Of a stretch of DNA of 64,000 nucleotides, positions 8,356-17,128 are shown piece after piece; position 1 is the first letter of the stretch; each line of letters starts with the position of its first letter. Under the pieces are notes generated by a model. The model was given only the letters and a program-made list of their open reading frames with translations. It ran no database searches and was not told where the DNA came from. Source of the stretch: Pollutimonas sp963712655 (GTDB taxonomy: Bacteria; Pseudomonadota; Gammaproteobacteria; Burkholderiales; Burkholderiaceae_B); contig CAVQIT010000006.1 in assembly GCA_963712655.1 (NCBI GenBank), positions 62,001-126,000 of the forward strand, given 5' to 3'. The translations under genes were made by a program, and so were the position numbers.

Positions 8356-9261
8356 ATGCCTATTCCAAATTCCAGACCCCGTTCGGCCGGCGCACTGTTT
8401 CGCGAGGCTTTGAAAGAAGAACAGCCTTTGCAGATCATCGGCGCCATCAACGCCAACCATGCCTTATTGGCCAAGCGCGCCGGTTTTCGCGCGATCTATC
8501 TTTCGGGCGGCGGCGTGGCCGCGGGTTCGCTGGGCCTGCCTGACCTGGGCATCAATACGCTGGATGATGTGCTGACCGATGTGCGCCGCATTACCGATGT
8601 GTGCGATGTGCCCCTGATGGTGGATATCGACACGGGTTTCGGTCCCTCCGCCTTCAATATTGCGCGCACGGTCAAAAGCCTGATCAAGTTCGGCGCGGCT
8701 GCCTGCCATATCGAAGACCAGGTGGGCGCCAAGCGTTGCGGCCACCGCCCGGGCAAGGAAATCGTCACGACCCAGGAAATGGTCGATCGCGTCAAAGCCG
8801 CTGTCGATGCCCGCAGCGATCCAGATTTTTTCATTATCGCCCGTACCGACGCCATTGCCGTTGAAGGCGTGGAGGCGACGCTGGAACGCGCCGTGGCATG
8901 TGCCGAGGCGGGGGCCGACGCCATTTTTGCCGAAGCGTCTTACGACCTGGCGACTTACGAGCGCTTCACCAAGGCCTTGAAGGTGCCCGTGCTGGCCAAC
9001 ATTACCGAGTTTGGCAAGACGCCTTTGTTCAGCGTGCAGGAACTGGCCGGCGCGGGGGTGGGCATGGTGCTTTATCCGCTGTCGGCTTTTCGCGCCATGA
9101 ACAAGGCCGCCGAAACGGTGTACACGGCCATACGCCGCGACGGCCACCAAAAGCAAGTCATCGACATGATGCAAACGCGCGAAGAGCTTTACGACCGTAT
9201 TGGTTATCATGAATTCGAATCCCGGCTTGATGCGCTTTTCCAGCAAGGCAAGTCCAAATAA
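8356..9261 (+). CDS. prpB: Methylisocitrate lyase
   Basis: A 301-residue member of the isocitrate lyase/PEP mutase family. It splits 2-methylisocitrate into pyruvate and succinate, the last step of the 2-methylcitrate cycle. The TIM-barrel features include YLSGGGVAAGSLGLPDLG, the Mg-binding region VDIDTGFG, the catalytic-cysteine loop AKRCGHRPGK, and FIIARTDA. The frame is open upstream to 8275, but the ATG at 8356 gives the normal PrpB N-terminus and sits correctly behind the sigma-54 promoter. First gene of prpBCD; prpC begins 20 bases later. Confidence 0.97.
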   Translation: MPIPNSRPRSAGALFREALKEEQPLQIIGAINANHALLAKRAGFRAIYLSGGGVAAGSLGLPDLGINTLDDVLTDVRRITDVCDVPLMVDIDTGFGPSAFNIARTVKSLIKFGAAACHIEDQVGAKRCGHRPGKEIVTTQEMVDRVKAAVDARSDPDFFIIARTDAIAVEGVEATLERAVACAEAGADAIFAEASYDLATYERFTKALKVPVLANITEFGKTPLFSVQELAGAGVGMVLYPLSAFRAMNKAAETVYTAIRRDGHQKQVIDMMQTREELYDRIGYHEFESRLDALFQQGKSK

Positions 9262-9281
9262 TTTTTCAGGAGCAGCAACAC

Positions 9282-10451
9282 ATGGCAAGCAACGAGACCA
9301 AAGACAGCGGCAAAGCAGTGGCCAAGCCCAAGAAATCCGTGGCCCTGTCGGGGGTGGTGGCGGGCAATACGGCGTTATGCACGGTGGGGCGCAGCGGCAA
9401 CGACCTGCACTACCGGGGCTACGATATCCTGGACATAGCGCAGACCTGCGAGTTCGAAGAGGTCGCCCACCTGCTGGTGCACGGCAAGCTGCCGAACAAG
9501 GCCGAGCTGGACGCATACAAGGCCAAGCTGCGCGCCTTGCGCGGCCTGCCCGAGGCACTGCGCAGCGCGCTTGAAGCGTTGCCGGCGGCCAGCCACCCGA
9601 TGGATGTGATGCGCACGGCTGTCTCGGTGCTCGGCTGCGTGCTGCCCGAAAAGGACGACCACAATGCGCCGGACGCGCGCGATATCGCCGATCGGCTGAT
9701 GGCCAACCTGGGCTCGGCGCTGCTGTACTGGTATCACTTCAGCCATAACGGGCGGGTGATCAATGTGCAGACCGACGACGACAGCATCGGCGGCCATTTC
9801 CTGCATCTGTTGCACGGCAAGCCGCCCAGCCAGGAATGGGTGCGCGCCATGCACACTTCGCTGAACCTGTATGCCGAGCACGAGTTCAACGCCTCGACCT
9901 TCGCCTGCCGCGTGATCGCCGGCACGGGCTCGGACATGTATTCGGCCATTGCCGGCGGCATAGGCGCGTTGCGCGGCCCCAAGCACGGCGGAGCCAACGA
10001 AGTGGCCTTCGAAGTGCAAAAGCGCTACGACACGCCCGACGAGGCCGAGGCCGACATACGCCGCCGCGTCGAGGCCAAGGAGGTCGTGATCGGCTTCGGG
10101 CATCCGGTCTACACGGTGTCGGACCCGCGCAACAAGGTCATCAAGGAAGTCGCGCAAAAGCTGTCCCGCGAGCAGGGCAACATGAAGATGTTCAGCATTG
10201 CCGAACGTCTGGAGAGCGCGATGTGGGACGCCAAGAAGATGTTTCCGAATCTGGACTGGTTTTCGGCGGTGTCCTATCACATGATGGGCGTGCCCACGGC
10301 CATGTTCACGCCGTTGTTCGTCATTGCGCGCACGGCGGGCTGGTCGGCGCACATCCTGGAGCAGCGCGCCGACAACAAGATCATCCGGCCCACGGCCAAC
10401 TATGTCGGTCCCGAGGACCGCAAGTTCGTTGCGCTCGACAAGCGCAAGTAA
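9282..10451 (+). CDS. prpC: 2-methylcitrate synthase
   Basis: A 389-residue citrate-synthase-family enzyme that condenses propionyl-CoA with oxaloacetate to 2-methylcitrate. Catalytic histidine regions are visible in ALRGPKHGGANE and VIGFGHPVYTVSDPRN, and the aspartate region in NLDWFSAVSYHMMGVP. A hydrophilic Lys-rich N-terminus precedes SGVVAGNTALCTVG, a start typical of PrpC rather than GltA. Shine-Dalgarno caggagc lies just upstream. It is co-transcribed between prpB and prpD. Confidence 0.96.
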   Translation: MASNETKDSGKAVAKPKKSVALSGVVAGNTALCTVGRSGNDLHYRGYDILDIAQTCEFEEVAHLLVHGKLPNKAELDAYKAKLRALRGLPEALRSALEALPAASHPMDVMRTAVSVLGCVLPEKDDHNAPDARDIADRLMANLGSALLYWYHFSHNGRVINVQTDDDSIGGHFLHLLHGKPPSQEWVRAMHTSLNLYAEHEFNASTFACRVIAGTGSDMYSAIAGGIGALRGPKHGGANEVAFEVQKRYDTPDEAEADIRRRVEAKEVVIGFGHPVYTVSDPRNKVIKEVAQKLSREQGNMKMFSIAERLESAMWDAKKMFPNLDWFSAVSYHMMGVPTAMFTPLFVIARTAGWSAHILEQRADNKIIRPTANYVGPEDRKFVALDKRK

Positions 10452-10510
10452 GCGCGCGTGCTCGAGCGGGGCTTTGTTTGAATGTTGATGCAGATTTTCA
10501 AGGAAACCAT

Positions 10511-11962
10511 ATGTCCGCGCCCATTTCCAATGTCCGTCCGACGCCCGACCAGGTGCTGGTCGATATCGTCGACTACGTGCTCGATTACCAGATCGACAGC
10601 CAGCTTGCCTACCAGACTGCCCGCAATTGCCTGATCGATACGCTGGGCTGCGGCCTGGAAGCGCTCGAATACCCGGCCTGCGCCAAGCTGCTGGGGCCTA
10701 TCGTGGCGGGCACGGTCGTGCCTCATGGGGCCAAGGTGCCCGGCACCCAGTTCCAGCTGGATCCGGTGCAGGCGGCCTTCAATATCGGCACCATGATCCG
10801 CTGGCTGGATTTCAACGACACTTGGCTGGCGGCCGAATGGGGCCATCCATCGGACAATCTGGGCGGCATACTGGCCACGGCCGACTGGCTCTCGCGCACC
10901 GCGGTGGCCACAGGCAAGGCGCCGCTGACCATGCGCGCGGTGCTCACCGGCATGATCAAGGCCCACGAGATCCAGGGCTGCATCGCGTTGGAGAATTCAT
11001 TCAACAAGGTGGGGCTGGATCACGTGGTGCTGGTCAAGGTGGCCTCGACGGCGGTGGTGTCGCAACTGCTGGGTCTGAGCCGCGAGGAAATCATCAATGC
11101 GGTGTCGCTGGCCTGGGTCGATGGCCAGAGCCTGCGTACCTACCGCCATGCGCCCAACACGGGTAGCCGCAAGAGCTGGGCGGCGGGCGACGCGACCAGC
11201 CGCGCGGTGCGCCTGGCGCTCATGGCCCGAACTGGTGAAATGGGCTATCCCTCGGTGCTGTCGGCCAAGACCTGGGGCTTTTACGATGTGCTCTTCAAGG
11301 GCAAGCCGTTCCGCTTCCAGCGTCCTTACGGCAGCTACGTGATGGAGAATGTGCTGTTCAAGATTTCGTTCCCCGCCGAGTTCCACTCGCAAACGGCGGT
11401 CGAGTGCGCAATGGACCTGCATCGGCAGTTGAAGGCGGCGGGCAAGTCCGAGAGCGATATCAAGCGCATCACGATCCGCACGCACGAGGCATGCATACGC
11501 ATCATCGACAAGAAGGGCCCGCTGAACAACCCGGCCGACCGGGACCACTGCATCCAGTACATGGTGGCGGTGCCGGTGATTTTCGGACGCCTGACGGCGG
11601 GCGACTACGAGGACGCTGTCGCGGCCGACCCGCGCATCGATGCGCTGCGCGACAAGATCGTGTGCGTGGAGGATCCGGCGTTCACAGCGGACTACCACGA
11701 CCCGCAGAAGCGTTCGATCGCCAATGCGCTGACGGTGGAGTTCCACGATGGCAGCGCCCTGGCCGAGATCGTGTGCGAATATCCGATAGGGCACAAGCGG
11801 CGCCGCGGCGACGGGATCCCGCTGCTCGAAGCCAAGTTCCGCACGAACCTGGCGCGCCGCTTTCCCACCAGGCAACAGCAGCGGATCCTGGCGGTGTCGC
11901 TGGACCAGCAGGCGCTCGAAGCCATGCCCGTGCACGAGTATGTCGACTTGTATGTGATCTAA
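10511..11962 (+). CDS. prpD: 2-methylcitrate dehydratase PrpD
   Basis: A 483-residue MmgE/PrpD-family dehydratase that converts 2-methylcitrate to 2-methyl-cis-aconitate. Family features include MIRWLDFNDTWLAAEWGHPSDNLG (about residues 95-118) and NKVGLDHVVLVKVASTA. The frame is open far upstream inside prpC, but the ATG at 10511, with AAGGA nine bases before it, gives the standard start MSAPISNVRPTPDQVLVDI. It ends the operon. No acnB-like or prpF/acnD gene follows, so hydration to 2-methylisocitrate must use an aconitase encoded elsewhere. A foldback element begins 4 bases after its stop. Confidence 0.96.
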   Translation: MSAPISNVRPTPDQVLVDIVDYVLDYQIDSQLAYQTARNCLIDTLGCGLEALEYPACAKLLGPIVAGTVVPHGAKVPGTQFQLDPVQAAFNIGTMIRWLDFNDTWLAAEWGHPSDNLGGILATADWLSRTAVATGKAPLTMRAVLTGMIKAHEIQGCIALENSFNKVGLDHVVLVKVASTAVVSQLLGLSREEIINAVSLAWVDGQSLRTYRHAPNTGSRKSWAAGDATSRAVRLALMARTGEMGYPSVLSAKTWGFYDVLFKGKPFRFQRPYGSYVMENVLFKISFPAEFHSQTAVECAMDLHRQLKAAGKSESDIKRITIRTHEACIRIIDKKGPLNNPADRDHCIQYMVAVPVIFGRLTAGDYEDAVAADPRIDALRDKIVCVEDPAFTADYHDPQKRSIANALTVEFHDGSALAEIVCEYPIGHKRRRGDGIPLLEAKFRTNLARRFPTRQQQRILAVSLDQQALEAMPVHEYVDLYVI

Positions 11963-12181
11963 GGGGAATGGCGCACTTAGGCCGCTGCGGACGGCCATAG
12001 CATGGGATGTCGATGTGATTGCCCGGCGGTGCGAGCCAAGGCCAAGGTGTCACGGCGTTTGAGCCGTCTACTGGCGGGGTTCGGATTGTTCGCTGGAAGT
12101 GTTCGTATTTGCTGTCGGTGGTCGTATTTCTAGTGCCGTCCGTCGGGGGTAAGGCCTGTGGCGTCCAGCCCGGTCGGCCGT

Positions 12182-12208
12182 TCAGGCGCCTGCGCGCCTG
12201 ACACCGCG
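12182..12208 (+). repeat. Core hairpin of copy A (empty intron site)
   Basis: TCAGGCGC (12182-12189) pairs with GCGCCTGA (12194-12201) around a 4-base loop, followed by CACCGCG (12202-12208). The same hairpin and CACCGCG occur in copy B at 20159-20185, where a group IIC intron begins immediately after. Here the sequence runs straight on to agctaat and then gtccggcggccgctgc, which in copy B is found on the far side of the intron. Confidence 0.8.
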
Positions 12209-12630
12209 AGCTAATCTCGTCCGGCGGCCGCTGCCTGGTTGCGTTCTTCTTGGTCGCCCCGGCGGCTCGCCTCCCTACGATTCCACTTGCTCGGCCTCCG
12301 ACGGGCTTGCCCTCACAGGCCTTACCCCCGACGGACTCCGATGTGTCTCAAACACGGGCGCTGGCACGGTCTGGGTTCTGGCGCTTCGTCGGATCGTGTT
12401 GTTGCTGATCGAAGACGTTACAGTGCCCGGCAATTTCCGGCCCCTACGGGTGGGCCGAAAATTGCCGTACACGATTGGGCATGCGACGGGGGCTGCCGAT
12501 TCGACGGGATTACGGTCAATCTCGCAGGTCTTGTCGCGCGAGGTGATCACGGCTTTGGGAGGTGTGATCAGAGGCTGTGAGCACCTTACACGGATTTTGG
12601 AAGGCGGAGACCGAGCGTATCAAGGGATAC

Positions 12631-12752
12631 AGCAGCCACGAAATCATTGGGCAGGGGAGTGTCAGAATTTTTGTATTCTGGCATTTCAGCCGCTTTTTTT
12701 TCCGACGCGGATCACCCGGCCGATGCACGCAGCAGCCACGAAATCATTGGGC
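12631..12752. repeat. 22-bp direct repeats, 100-bp period
   Basis: The sequence starting agcagccacgaaatcattgg and ending gc occurs at 12631-12652 and again at 12731-12752, exactly 100 bases apart. Between them lies a small dyad, CAGAAT/ATTCTG (12663-12668, 12675-12680), and a run of eight Ts. The repeat may mark an insertion or a duplication inside element A. Confidence 0.85.
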
Positions 12753-12904
12753 CGACGGACGGCACGAGACAAACGATTACCGCCAGCAACCAATACGAAC
12801 CCCACCAGTAGATGGCTCAAACGCCGTGACACCTGGCGGGCAATCACATCGACATCCCGTGCTATGGCCGTCTGTAGCAGCCTAAGTAAGCGCCATTCAT
12901 GCGG

Positions 12905-13837
12905 TCAAGACACCCGCTTCGAAGGCAGCGTCGCCAGCAACAGACCGGCCAGGGCCAGGGCGAACGCGATCATTTGCATGCCGCCTAGCGTTTCACCCAA
13001 CACCAGTATGCCGACCACCGCCGCGCTGACCGGCAGCATGACGGTGAAAACTCCTGCCCGCGACGCCGGCACAGACTTCAACCCCGTCATCCACAGCCAT
13101 ACCGTCCAGACGCTGGCCGCCAATGCATAAAACAGCAGCAGCAACCACATATCGGCCGGCACACTCGCAAAATTGAAATCCAGGGTAAGATAGGCGCCGA
13201 AAGGAAGCATCAGTACAAACCCCCACAAATTGATAACGGCGCTGATCCGCTTGGGACTCATGACAGCCGTAAGCTTCTTGCCGATGACCGCATACGAGGC
13301 TTCGCACAATACCGCGCCGAATATCAGCAGATCGCCCAGCCAAGCCGTGACCGGCACGCCCGCATCCGGCGGCAAGCCGCCGGCGTCCAATCCCGCGTTG
13401 CTCTTGGTGAACGACAGCAGCCCTATGCCCAGCGCGCCGCACAGCACGGCCCCCCACACCCGCGAGCTTATCGTTTCTTTCAGGAAAATCCGGCTCATCA
13501 GGGCCACCATGGCCGGAATCGCCGACATGATCACCCCCGCCGACACAGCGGTGGTCATGCTTACCCCATAGATCATGCAGATAGTGAACAGGAAATTGCC
13601 CAGGAACGACTCCAGGAAAATCAGTTTCCTGGTGGACGCCGACAGAGGCGGTTCGGATGTGGGTTTGCGCAGCCAGCGCAACATGGCAATGCCGCCTATG
13701 CCGAAACGCAGCCAGGCCAACAGGAAAACCGGGAACACCATGGCCAGCGGCTTGGACAGGGCCACGTAAGAGCCTACCAGCGACATGCTCAGGGCCAGGC
13801 ATCCGTATGCCGCCAGGCGACTTGGTGAATTGCTCAT
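12905..13837 (-). CDS. EamA/DMT-family transporter
   Basis: A 310-residue integral membrane protein with about ten hydrophobic segments arranged as two EamA repeats, typical of the drug/metabolite transporter superfamily (RhaT/YdcZ-like exporters). It begins MSNSPSRLAAYGCLALSMSLVGSYVALSK with the characteristic first-helix pattern. The second repeat begins near LGDLLIFGAVLCEASYAVIGKK. Substrate cannot be predicted. The stop lies 6 bases beyond the end of element A. Codon use matches the neighbours. A second EamA gene is at 15061-15960. Confidence 0.88.
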   Translation of the reverse strand: MSNSPSRLAAYGCLALSMSLVGSYVALSKPLAMVFPVFLLAWLRFGIGGIAMLRWLRKPTSEPPLSASTRKLIFLESFLGNFLFTICMIYGVSMTTAVSAGVIMSAIPAMVALMSRIFLKETISSRVWGAVLCGALGIGLLSFTKSNAGLDAGGLPPDAGVPVTAWLGDLLIFGAVLCEASYAVIGKKLTAVMSPKRISAVINLWGFVLMLPFGAYLTLDFNFASVPADMWLLLLFYALAASVWTVWLWMTGLKSVPASRAGVFTVMLPVSAAVVGILVLGETLGGMQMIAFALALAGLLLATLPSKRVS

Positions 13838-13903
13838 TGAAAGTTCGACTCCGGACGCGGCTCAAGGAATACCCATGACCAGTATGCCGCATTCTACCGG
13901 CGC

Positions 13904-13940
13904 TGAAAAAAAGGGGCTTGGCAGCCGCGCCAAACCCCTT
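13904..13940 (-). terminator. Rho-independent terminator
   Basis: Read on the minus strand, AAGGGGTTTGGC (13940-13929) and GCCAAGCCCCTT (13922-13911) form a 12-bp stem with one mismatch, followed by a run of Ts (As at 13906-13912 on the plus strand). It is correctly placed to end transcription of the SnoaL-VOC gene (stop at 13979). Confidence 0.85.
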
Positions 13941-13978
13941 CATGCCGCATCGACCGATGCGATAGCCGCAAACTCCCA

Positions 13979-14890
13979 TCAGGTGGACATTTTGCTCATT
14001 TCCTCCCGCATGGTTTCGGGATCGACGTCGCGCCGATGAGTGGCTATCGACCAGCGGTGGCCAAATGGATCTTCCACAACCCCATAGCGGTCGCCCCAGA
14101 ACATATCGTCGGGCTGCATCACTATTTTCGCTCCTGCTTCCTCGGCGCGAACTATCGACGCATCGGCATCATCGACATACAAATGCACGGTGACGGGCGT
14201 GCCATGCAGCGATTTGGGCCCCAGCGCGCCCCATTCAGGGCACTCGTCCATCAGCATGACGGCCGAACCGCCGATGCTGATGCCCGCATGCACCACTTTG
14301 CCGTCCGCACCGGCCAGGCGGCCGGTTTCCGTGGCATCGAACGCCTTTTTATAAAACTCGATCGCATCGGCAGCCCCAGCGCAGACCAGGTGCGGAGTCA
14401 CCGAGTGCATTCCCCGGGGAATGGCGCTGATTTTCACCTTGCCGTCAGGTTCGATATCGAACAGCGCCTTGCCGGTCTGCATATCGAACGGCGCTGAAAA
14501 ATGCTCGTGAACTATCATCCAGGCGCCGTTTATCTTGCGATAGCCCGATGTCATGCGCATCCACGAGGTTTTTTCCTGGCCCTTGTCGTCTTGCATCCCG
14601 CACTGAACCAGGCAATGGGCGAAAGCCAGATCGTTTTCCACCGCGATGTCGAGTTCGCCGATCTTGAAAACCATGGGACCGGGGCACATGGCAAGGCAGG
14701 CTTCCCAATGCTTCCCATAGGCATCCGCACCTTTGAACTGCAATTGGGAAACAGCATCGAAAGCCACCATATCCGGCGCGTAAAACGACATGATTGCTTT
14801 CACATCGGCGCTGCGGACCGCTTGTGTCCAGTTATCTATTCTTGCCCGGATTTCGGTTTGGGCGGCAGTATTCACACTTCCTGTATCCAT
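13979..14890 (-). CDS. SnoaL-like / VOC-domain fusion protein
   Basis: A 303-residue protein joining two cone-like folds that are usually separate. Residues about 8-125 resemble SnoaL/DUF4440 ketosteroid-isomerase-like proteins (IRARIDNWTQAVRSADVKAI, FYAPDMVAFD, WMIVHEHFSAPFD). Residues about 155-290 resemble a PhnB/YdhR-type VOC (glyoxalase/bleomycin resistance) domain (VTPHLVCAGAADAIEFYKKAF, HLYVDDADA, GDRYGVVEDPFGHRWSIATH). Single gene, flanked downstream by a terminator and preceded by a good Shine-Dalgarno (aaggagagag). Substrate unknown; roles in toxin resistance or small-molecule isomerisation are possible. Confidence 0.85.
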   Translation of the reverse strand: MDTGSVNTAAQTEIRARIDNWTQAVRSADVKAIMSFYAPDMVAFDAVSQLQFKGADAYGKHWEACLAMCPGPMVFKIGELDIAVENDLAFAHCLVQCGMQDDKGQEKTSWMRMTSGYRKINGAWMIVHEHFSAPFDMQTGKALFDIEPDGKVKISAIPRGMHSVTPHLVCAGAADAIEFYKKAFDATETGRLAGADGKVVHAGISIGGSAVMLMDECPEWGALGPKSLHGTPVTVHLYVDDADASIVRAEEAGAKIVMQPDDMFWGDRYGVVEDPFGHRWSIATHRRDVDPETMREEMSKMST

Positions 14891-15060
14891 AGTCTCTCTC
14901 CTTGTGAAAAAGCGGCGATAAGCAAAAGCCGGGGAGCATGATGGTTCTCCAGCGGCCTTTGGTCATCCTGGATAAGTTAGCATTCTTTAACCCAAAAAAA
15001 ACGCTACACAACCCTGAATATTAAGTCAAATCGTAAAGGGCCACGGGCTGCGTTCAAGGG

Positions 15061-15960
15061 TTAGCGCCGGGATGACAATACGATGCCGCCCACAATCAAA
15101 ATGAATGCGACGGCATGGTAGGCATGCGGCATTTCGCCCAGGAAAGCCGACGACATCAGCGCCGCGAACAAGGGGGTCAGGTTATTGAAAAAACCCGCCG
15201 TGGTCGGTCCGGCGCGCTCAACGCCCAATCCCCAGCAGCGAAAGGCAATAATGGCGGGGCCTATGGAGACATAAGCCAATGCGGCGGCCAGCGGCCACCC
15301 CCAGTGAATCGCGCTATCTGTCAACGTCCATTCGGCCGCCGCGAAAGCGCCTGACCACACCACGCCGAACGACACCTGGGCCAATAAAAAGGTGGCCCAG
15401 TTCCGGCGGATATCGGCGGAATCGCTGGAGTGGATCAACAACCAGCTGTAGAACGCCCAGATCATGGTCGCCACTATCATGAAAAGATCGCCGATCACGA
15501 AACGCAAGCCCAGCAATTGCCCCAATTCGCCGTGGCTAAGCACCGTCAACACGCCTACGACGGACAACACCGCGCCCGCCACCTGCCTGCGCGCGATTTG
15601 CGCGCCGAAAAACAGGAAGCCGACCAGCAGCATCCACATTGGCATGCTTGCTCCGACCAAGGTTACATTGATCGGCGTCGAGCTATGCAGCGCCATATAT
15701 TGCAAGGCGTTGTAAAGACCTATGCCAAGCAGGCCCAGGCAGGCATAGCGCATGCGGCCTGCCCATAAACCGCTGCCCTTGCGGAATATGGAATACCCCA
15801 GCGGCAGCAGTATGGCGAAGGCAATAGCCCAGCGCAGGAAATTCAGCGTGATGGGAGGCACAAGCTCGCTGACCACGCGCCCGACGACAGCATTGCCAGC
15901 CCATAACATGGGCGGAATGACGAGCAAAAAGGCGGTGGAAGGTGTAAGTTTGTGATCCAT
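15061..15960 (-). CDS. EamA/DMT-family transporter
   Basis: A 299-residue membrane protein with two EamA repeats (about 5-135 and 150-290). Features include PPMLWAGNAVVGRVVSELVPP in the first helix and a YVSIGPAIIAFRCWGLGVE segment in the second half, typical of RhaT-like exporters. The frame continues 13 residues upstream, but the ATG at 15960 gives the usual hydrophilic start MDHKLTPSTAF. It is divergent from the serine acetyltransferase gene, so export of an amino acid such as cysteine or a related metabolite is conceivable, but this is inference only. Confidence 0.87.
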   Translation of the reverse strand: MDHKLTPSTAFLLVIPPMLWAGNAVVGRVVSELVPPITLNFLRWAIAFAILLPLGYSIFRKGSGLWAGRMRYACLGLLGIGLYNALQYMALHSSTPINVTLVGASMPMWMLLVGFLFFGAQIARRQVAGAVLSVVGVLTVLSHGELGQLLGLRFVIGDLFMIVATMIWAFYSWLLIHSSDSADIRRNWATFLLAQVSFGVVWSGAFAAAEWTLTDSAIHWGWPLAAALAYVSIGPAIIAFRCWGLGVERAGPTTAGFFNNLTPLFAALMSSAFLGEMPHAYHAVAFILIVGGIVLSSRR

Positions 15961-16167
15961 GAGGAAAGGCGGTAGGGGCGAAAAACATAAGGCGGGCATG
16001 CGCGAGCCGCTATCGTACCTCAGGCCTTGCCGCCCTGGATTCCGGCTCTGGCAAATAGATTGGTATTATTATTTGTCCTCGCACACTATCCCCTTGCCGC
16101 GATTTTCATGTTTTGCGGCAAGACCTGCCCGCAAAGCAACAGATCCAAGCCGGAGAAACGAATTTCC

Positions 16168-17091
16168 ATGGCAGTATTCGACCTCAACCCCATCGTCAGT
16201 TCCCTTAATTCCATACGGCAGGAATGGCGCAATTCCCAGCGCCGTTCGCACGAACCCGGGGGCCGCGAGTTTCCCTCTCCCCAGGCTATCAGCAATATCC
16301 TTAACGACCTGAAGGGCGTGCTCTTTCCCATGCGCCTGGGCCCGCTGGACCTGCGCCAGGAAAGCGAAGACTTTTACATCGGCCATACGCTGGATTCCGC
16401 GCTGCACGGCCTGCTCTCCCAGGTCAGGCTGGAACTGCACTACCAGATGCGGCACCAGCCGCATGATGACGCGGAAATCGAACTCAAGGCAAGCAAGGCG
16501 GTGCAGGCATTCGCCTGCGCTCTGCCCGATATACGCCGCCTGCTCGACACCGATGTGCTGGCCGCCTATCATGGCGACCCCGCCGCGCGCAGCGTGGACG
16601 AGGTCCTGCTCTGTTATCCGGGCGTGCTGGCCATGATCCACCACCGGATAGCCCATCAGCTCTATATCCAGGAATTGCCGCTGCTGGCGCGCATGTCTTC
16701 CGAGCTGGCCCATTCCCAGACCGGTATCGATATCCATCCCGGTGCGCAAATCGGCGCGAGTTTCTTTATCGACCACGGAACCGGCGTCGTCATCGGCGAG
16801 ACGGCGATTATCGGCCAACACGTGCGTATTTATCAGGCTGTCACACTGGGTGCCAAGCGTTTCCCGACCGACGGCAACGGCAAGCTGGAAAAAGGCCTGC
16901 CGCGCCACCCCATCGTCGAAGACGATGTGGTTATATATGCCGGCGCCACCATTCTGGGCCGGGTTACGCTGGGCAAGGGCTGCACGGTCGGCGGCAATGT
17001 GTGGCTGATACACGATGTCCCGCCGGGCGGGCATGTGACCCAAGCCGATTCGCATGGCATGCGAACCTGCGACCCCGCCGCCGAAGAATAA
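16168..17091 (+). CDS. Serine O-acetyltransferase (EpsC/SrpH type)
   Basis: A 307-residue hexapeptide-repeat acyltransferase. It makes O-acetylserine from serine and acetyl-CoA, the committed step of cysteine synthesis. An N-terminal helical region (about 1-190) precedes a left-handed beta-helix (about 190-290) with repeats such as GIDIHPGAQIGASFFIDHGT and IGETAIIGQHVRIYQAVTLG, which include the catalytic His. The length and long N-terminal part fit the EpsC-like subgroup rather than E. coli CysE. The frame is open upstream; the ATG at 16168, with cggag before it, is the best start. Confidence 0.9.
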   Translation: MAVFDLNPIVSSLNSIRQEWRNSQRRSHEPGGREFPSPQAISNILNDLKGVLFPMRLGPLDLRQESEDFYIGHTLDSALHGLLSQVRLELHYQMRHQPHDDAEIELKASKAVQAFACALPDIRRLLDTDVLAAYHGDPAARSVDEVLLCYPGVLAMIHHRIAHQLYIQELPLLARMSSELAHSQTGIDIHPGAQIGASFFIDHGTGVVIGETAIIGQHVRIYQAVTLGAKRFPTDGNGKLEKGLPRHPIVEDDVVIYAGATILGRVTLGKGCTVGGNVWLIHDVPPGGHVTQADSHGMRTCDPAAEE

Positions 17092-17128
17092 CCGGCGCTA
17101 CCGGCAACGCGGCGACAGGCGCCGCATG

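Larger units (their letters stand above)
11966..12898. mobile_element. Foldback element copy A (no intron)
   Basis: A 933-bp non-coding element bounded by inverted ends that start GAATGGCGC and end GCGCCATTC. The arms stay complementary for about 200 bases: the motif ggatgtcgatgtgattgccc (left) has its reverse complement near 12840-12856. Internally it carries a hairpin (12182-12201), a 16-bp near-perfect dyad (12428-12443 with 12452-12467) and a 22-bp direct repeat (12631-12652 and 12731-12752). It fills the space between the prpD stop (11962) and the convergent EamA stop (12905). No transposase is visible. It is related to copy B at 19903-21224. Confidence 0.8.

Noticed and set aside
9375..10352. 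Long reverse open frame opposite prpC
   Set aside because: Antisense shadow of a highly biased GC-rich gene; His/Arg/Gln-rich translation with no domain. The same applies to reverse frames opposite pheT, prpD, cysE-like and RuBisCO-like genes.
12396..13130. 244-codon forward frame running from element A into the EamA gene
   Set aside because: Its second half is antisense to a clear transporter and its first half lies in a structured repeat; the translation shows no family features.
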